Origin: CAZMVU01 sp964569295
GTDB lineage: Bacteria > Hydrogenedentota > Hydrogenedentia > Hydrogenedentales > JAGMZX01
Direction of reading: 5' to 3'
NCBI GenBank assembly: GCA_964569295.1
Contig: CAZMVU010000215.1
Coordinates: 1 to 8,148, forward strand
DNA length: 8,148 nucleotides
Shown: piece after piece, positions 5,713-8,148 of the stretch
Numbering within the stretch: position 1 is the stretch's first letter
How the letters are laid out: each line of letters starts with the position of its first letter
Program-made: the position numbers and the translations under genes
Notes under the pieces: model-generated
Told to the model about the DNA's origin: nothing
Databases searched by the model: none
The model's input: only the letters and a program-made list of their open reading frames with translations

Positions 5713-7887
5713 ATGTACATTCAAATGATCAGCATTCACGGGCTCATCCGCGGCGAGCAAATCGAGATGGGCCGCGACGCCGACACGGGCGGCCAGGTGC
5801 GCTATGTCGTCGAATTGGCCAAAACCCTCGGTACCTTCGACATTGTATCGCAGGTCGATCTCTTTACCCGCCAGATCAAGGACAAGCGGGTTTCGGACGA
5901 CTACGCGCAACCCGTCGAAGAACTCGGGCCGAAAGCGCGTATCGTGCGCCTGCCGTGCGGCGGCGGCAAGTACATGCGCAAGGAGCGGCTGTGGCCCTAC
6001 CTCGATGATTACGTCGACGCCATGATCTGGTTCACGCGCAAAGAGGGCCTCGAACCGACCCTCGTGCACGGCCACTACGCCGACGCCGGCTACCTGGCCA
6101 AGGAAGTGGCTTCGTCGTTCGCCGTGCCTTTCATCTTCACCGGCCACTCCCTCGGACGGGATAAGCGCCGCTATCTCGAGGAACAGGGCTGGAGCCACGA
6201 TGCGATGAACAAGGAATTCCGCATCGACCACCGCATCCATATCGAGGAATCGGTCATGGCCGAGGCGGACCTCGTCATCGCGAGCACGAGCCACGAAAAG
6301 AAAACCCAATACGGCCGCTACGACAACGGCACCGAACCGGCTTTCGCGGTCATTCCGCCGGGCACCAGCCTCGAACGCTTCTTCCCCTATTACGAATACG
6401 AACTCAACAGCGAAAACATCGACGAGCGGTTCCGCCAGGCCCGCATCCGCATGAGCAAAGAACTGGACCGGTTCCACTTCAAGCCCGACAAACCCACCAT
6501 CCTCTCCTTGTGCCGGCCGGACAAGCGCAAGAACATCGGCGCCCTCATCGAGGCCTACGGCAAAGACAAGGAGCTTCAAGCTGTCGCCAACCTCGCCGTG
6601 TTCGCCGGCATCCGCAAAACGATCGAGGACATGCCCGAGGGCGAGCAGGAAGTGCTCACCGATATCCTCCTGCAAATGGACCGCTACGATCTCTACGGCC
6701 GACTCGCCATTCCCAAACGCCACGACTCGGAAGTCGAAGTGCCCGAATTGTACCGCCTCGCCGCATCGAAGGGCGGTATCTTCGTCAACTCGGCCTTCGT
6801 CGAGCCTTTCGGCCTCACGTTCATCGAATCCTCCGCGGTGGGCCTTCCCTTCGTGGGCACCCATAATGGCGGTCCCCAGGACATCATCGCCAACTGCGAC
6901 AGCGGTCTGCTGGTCGATGTGTCCGACCCGGACGCCCTCGGCAACGCCATGAAACAGCTCCTCACCGATCGCGACCTGTGGGAAAAATGTTCGACCAACG
7001 GCGTGAACCGCGTGCGTGAACACTATGCCTGGGAAGCGCACTGCAGCACCTACATCGAGCGTATCCAGGAACTCACCAAGATAAGCGCCAAAAACGTGGT
7101 CAACATCAGCGCGGAAAAAGCTGCCCCGGGCCGGCGGCTCGCCGAATTGGATTTCCTCCTCATCAGCGATATCGACAACACATTGCTCGGCAACGACGAG
7201 GGACTCGATGAACTGCGCAAAGTCATCGAGGACAACCGCGACCGCATGGGGTTCGGCGTAGCGTCGGGCAGGCATGTGGACGCCGTGCGTGAGGTGCTCG
7301 AGGCCAACAAGGTGCCGCCCCTCGATGTCTGCATCTGTTCGGTAGGCGCGGAAATCTATTACGGCACGGATTACCTGTTCGATAAAGGCTGGGCCAGCCA
7401 CCTGCGGCCCAAGTGGCGCCCGGAGCGGATCCATGAAGCGCTCGACGCCCTGCCCTGGCTCTCCCTCCAGCCGGACGAAAAAACCCAGCGCGAGTTCAAG
7501 ATAAGCTACGATCTCGACACCTCGCAAATCTCCGCCGATGAGGCCTTGCCGCTCGTCTACGAAGCCCTGTCACGGGCGCGCGTGCCCCACAACATCATCT
7601 TCTCCCACGGCGCCTTCATCGACATACTCCCGGCGCGCGCCTCCAAGGGCAAGGCCATCCGCTATATCGCCACCAAGTGGAACATCCCCCTCGAGAAGGT
7701 CGCCTCAGCCGGCGACTCGGGCAACGACCGCGATATGCTGCAAGGCTCACGCACTTCGGGAATCATCGTGGGCAACTACGCCGAGGAACTCGAACCATTG
7801 CGCAAGTCTTCCGCCCGCGTCTATTTCGCCGAAGGGCATTGTGCAGCCGGCATCACCGAAGGGCTGCGCCACTACGGTTTCATTTGA
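5713..7887 (+). CDS. Bidomain sucrose-phosphate synthase-sucrose-phosphate phosphatase
   Basis: 724-residue two-domain enzyme of sucrose synthesis. The GT4 glycosyltransferase part (about 1-455) joins NDP-glucose to fructose-6-phosphate. It shows ISIHGLIRG (6-14), D24-TGGQ, TGHSLGRDK (143-151, His145), CRPDKRKN with R268 and K273, and EX7E as E364...E372 in EPFGLTFIE. After a linker (about 456-478), a HAD-superfamily phosphatase domain of sucrose-phosphate phosphatase type (about 479-724) should remove the phosphate from sucrose-6-phosphate. Its motifs are complete: D486-I-D488-N-T490 (nucleophile and acid/base), S518-G-R520, K645/K647, and GD668SGND672 for Mg2+ binding. This matters because in some cyanobacterial fusions (Synechocystis) this domain has lost catalytic residues and a separate phosphatase is needed. 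Here one polypeptide should carry both steps. It is soluble and cytoplasmic, lies 10 nt after sucrose synthase and is followed by a terminator. Gene names such as sps or spsA are used for relatives, but I leave the symbol blank. Confidence 0.95.
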   Translation: MYIQMISIHGLIRGEQIEMGRDADTGGQVRYVVELAKTLGTFDIVSQVDLFTRQIKDKRVSDDYAQPVEELGPKARIVRLPCGGGKYMRKERLWPYLDDYVDAMIWFTRKEGLEPTLVHGHYADAGYLAKEVASSFAVPFIFTGHSLGRDKRRYLEEQGWSHDAMNKEFRIDHRIHIEESVMAEADLVIASTSHEKKTQYGRYDNGTEPAFAVIPPGTSLERFFPYYEYELNSENIDERFRQARIRMSKELDRFHFKPDKPTILSLCRPDKRKNIGALIEAYGKDKELQAVANLAVFAGIRKTIEDMPEGEQEVLTDILLQMDRYDLYGRLAIPKRHDSEVEVPELYRLAASKGGIFVNSAFVEPFGLTFIESSAVGLPFVGTHNGGPQDIIANCDSGLLVDVSDPDALGNAMKQLLTDRDLWEKCSTNGVNRVREHYAWEAHCSTYIERIQELTKISAKNVVNISAEKAAPGRRLAELDFLLISDIDNTLLGNDEGLDELRKVIEDNRDRMGFGVASGRHVDAVREVLEANKVPPLDVCICSVGAEIYYGTDYLFDKGWASHLRPKWRPERIHEALDALPWLSLQPDEKTQREFKISYDLDTSQISADEALPLVYEALSRARVPHNIIFSHGAFIDILPARASKGKAIRYIATKWNIPLEKVASAGDSGNDRDMLQGSRTSGIIVGNYAEELEPLRKSSARVYFAEGHCAAGITEGLRHYGFI

Positions 7888-7914
7888 CCACCCGCTGCGC
7901 ACGCTAACTGCCAG

Positions 7915-7958
7915 AGCCGCTGCCGCCGGGCAGAGCCCCCGACGCAGCGGCTTTTCTT
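7915..7958 (+). terminator. Intrinsic terminator after the sucrose genes
   Basis: AGCCGCTGC (7915-7923) and GCAGCGGCT (7944-7952) form a perfect 9-bp GC-rich stem around a 20-nt loop. It is followed at once by TTTCTT, with the T-run starting at the stem base (7952-7958). It sits 27 nt after the stop codon of the fusion gene and is the natural end of the transcript. Confidence 0.85.
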
Positions 7959-8148
7959 ATCCGCAGCTCCGCACAGCCTGCACACCCCAGCGCGGCCAAG
8001 CGCAAACCAGGCACCCCACACACACACGCACCCGGCACTTCGCTCCCCGCTATAGCAGACATGGGAAAGTCCCCGGCCGCCGTCTTGGGGACTTGCGGGG
8101 CGTTTCGGCTCGCGGGGACGCTCGCCCTCCCTGGGAGACGCGCTCTTG
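7959..8148. other. Non-coding right end with hairpins
   Basis: No gene is visible. The stretch holds a short CA run (8017-8027), the perfect hairpin at 8067-8094, and a small palindrome with CTCCC (8127-8131) and GGGAG (8133-8137) around one T. The GC-rich block from about 8095 continues to the window edge, so a longer element may be cut off here. Confidence 0.5.
8067..8094. repeat. Perfect 8-bp inverted repeat near the right end
   Basis: AAGTCCCC (8067-8074) and GGGGACTT (8087-8094) are exact reverse complements with a 12-nt loop. No T-run follows (the next bases are GCGGGG), so it is not a standard terminator. Position between genes and symmetry fit a dispersed palindromic repeat or an end of a small mobile element, but only one copy is seen. 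Confidence 0.65.

Noticed and set aside
4368..5720. Minus-strand open frame of 450 codons
   Set aside because: It is an antisense shadow of sucrose synthase in a GC-rich genome, with no family motif.
5434..7527. Minus-strand open frame of 697 codons opposite the two sucrose genes
   Set aside because: It mirrors the codon structure of two strongly recognised genes in GC-rich DNA. Its translation is Val/Glu/Gly/Ala/His-rich with no recognisable domain, and it spans the junction of two real genes.
8017..8027. CA dinucleotide run
   Set aside because: Only about five units, too short to treat as a meaningful microsatellite.

Overview
The window is about 8.1 kb of GC-rich DNA. It holds four confident protein-coding genes, all on the + strand, flanked on both sides by non-coding DNA full of short repeats and hairpins. 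The first gene encodes an exported c-type cytochrome, so the host is Gram-negative-like with a periplasm. Pairing sucrose synthase with a fused sucrose-phosphate synthase/phosphatase is known from cyanobacteria, some proteobacteria (nitrifiers, acidithiobacilli) and planctomycete-type bacteria. Together with the GC content and the repeat-rich intergenic DNA, this suggests an uncultured, environmental, non-enteric bacterium, perhaps Planctomycetota or Hydrogenedentota. That placement is a guess.

Layout. Positions 1-606 carry no convincing gene. They contain a 9-bp tandem repeat and three perfect hairpins. Positions 607-1779 encode an exported di-heme cytochrome c peroxidase/MauG-family protein. 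Positions 1780-2217 are a 438-nt gap with one plausible sigma-70-type promoter and a long leader. Positions 2218-3216 encode a Gfo/Idh/MocA-family NAD(P)-dependent oxidoreductase. After 65 nt comes a sucrose synthase (3282-5702), then after 10 nt a bidomain sucrose-phosphate synthase-sucrose-phosphate phosphatase (5713-7887). A strong intrinsic terminator (7915-7958) closes the unit. The last 190 nt are non-coding and hold another perfect hairpin.

How the genes work together. The last two genes form a tightly coupled sucrose module. The fusion protein can make sucrose from NDP-glucose and fructose-6-phosphate via sucrose-6-phosphate. Sucrose synthase can reversibly cleave sucrose to NDP-glucose and fructose. 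Sucrose synthase lacks the plant-type Gln/Asn nucleotide-selectivity pair, so ADP may be a good or preferred acceptor, which would link sucrose to ADP-glucose and glycogen metabolism. The oxidoreductase probably shares the transcript and may act on a sugar or sugar derivative, but its substrate cannot be read from sequence. The di-heme protein looks functionally separate. It has MauG-like rather than classical peroxidase heme-ligand features, and no known partner gene lies nearby.

I found no wholly new system. The most informative points are the nucleotide-selectivity residues of sucrose synthase, the apparently intact phosphatase domain in the fusion, and the tyrosine at the presumed axial-ligand position of the di-heme protein.
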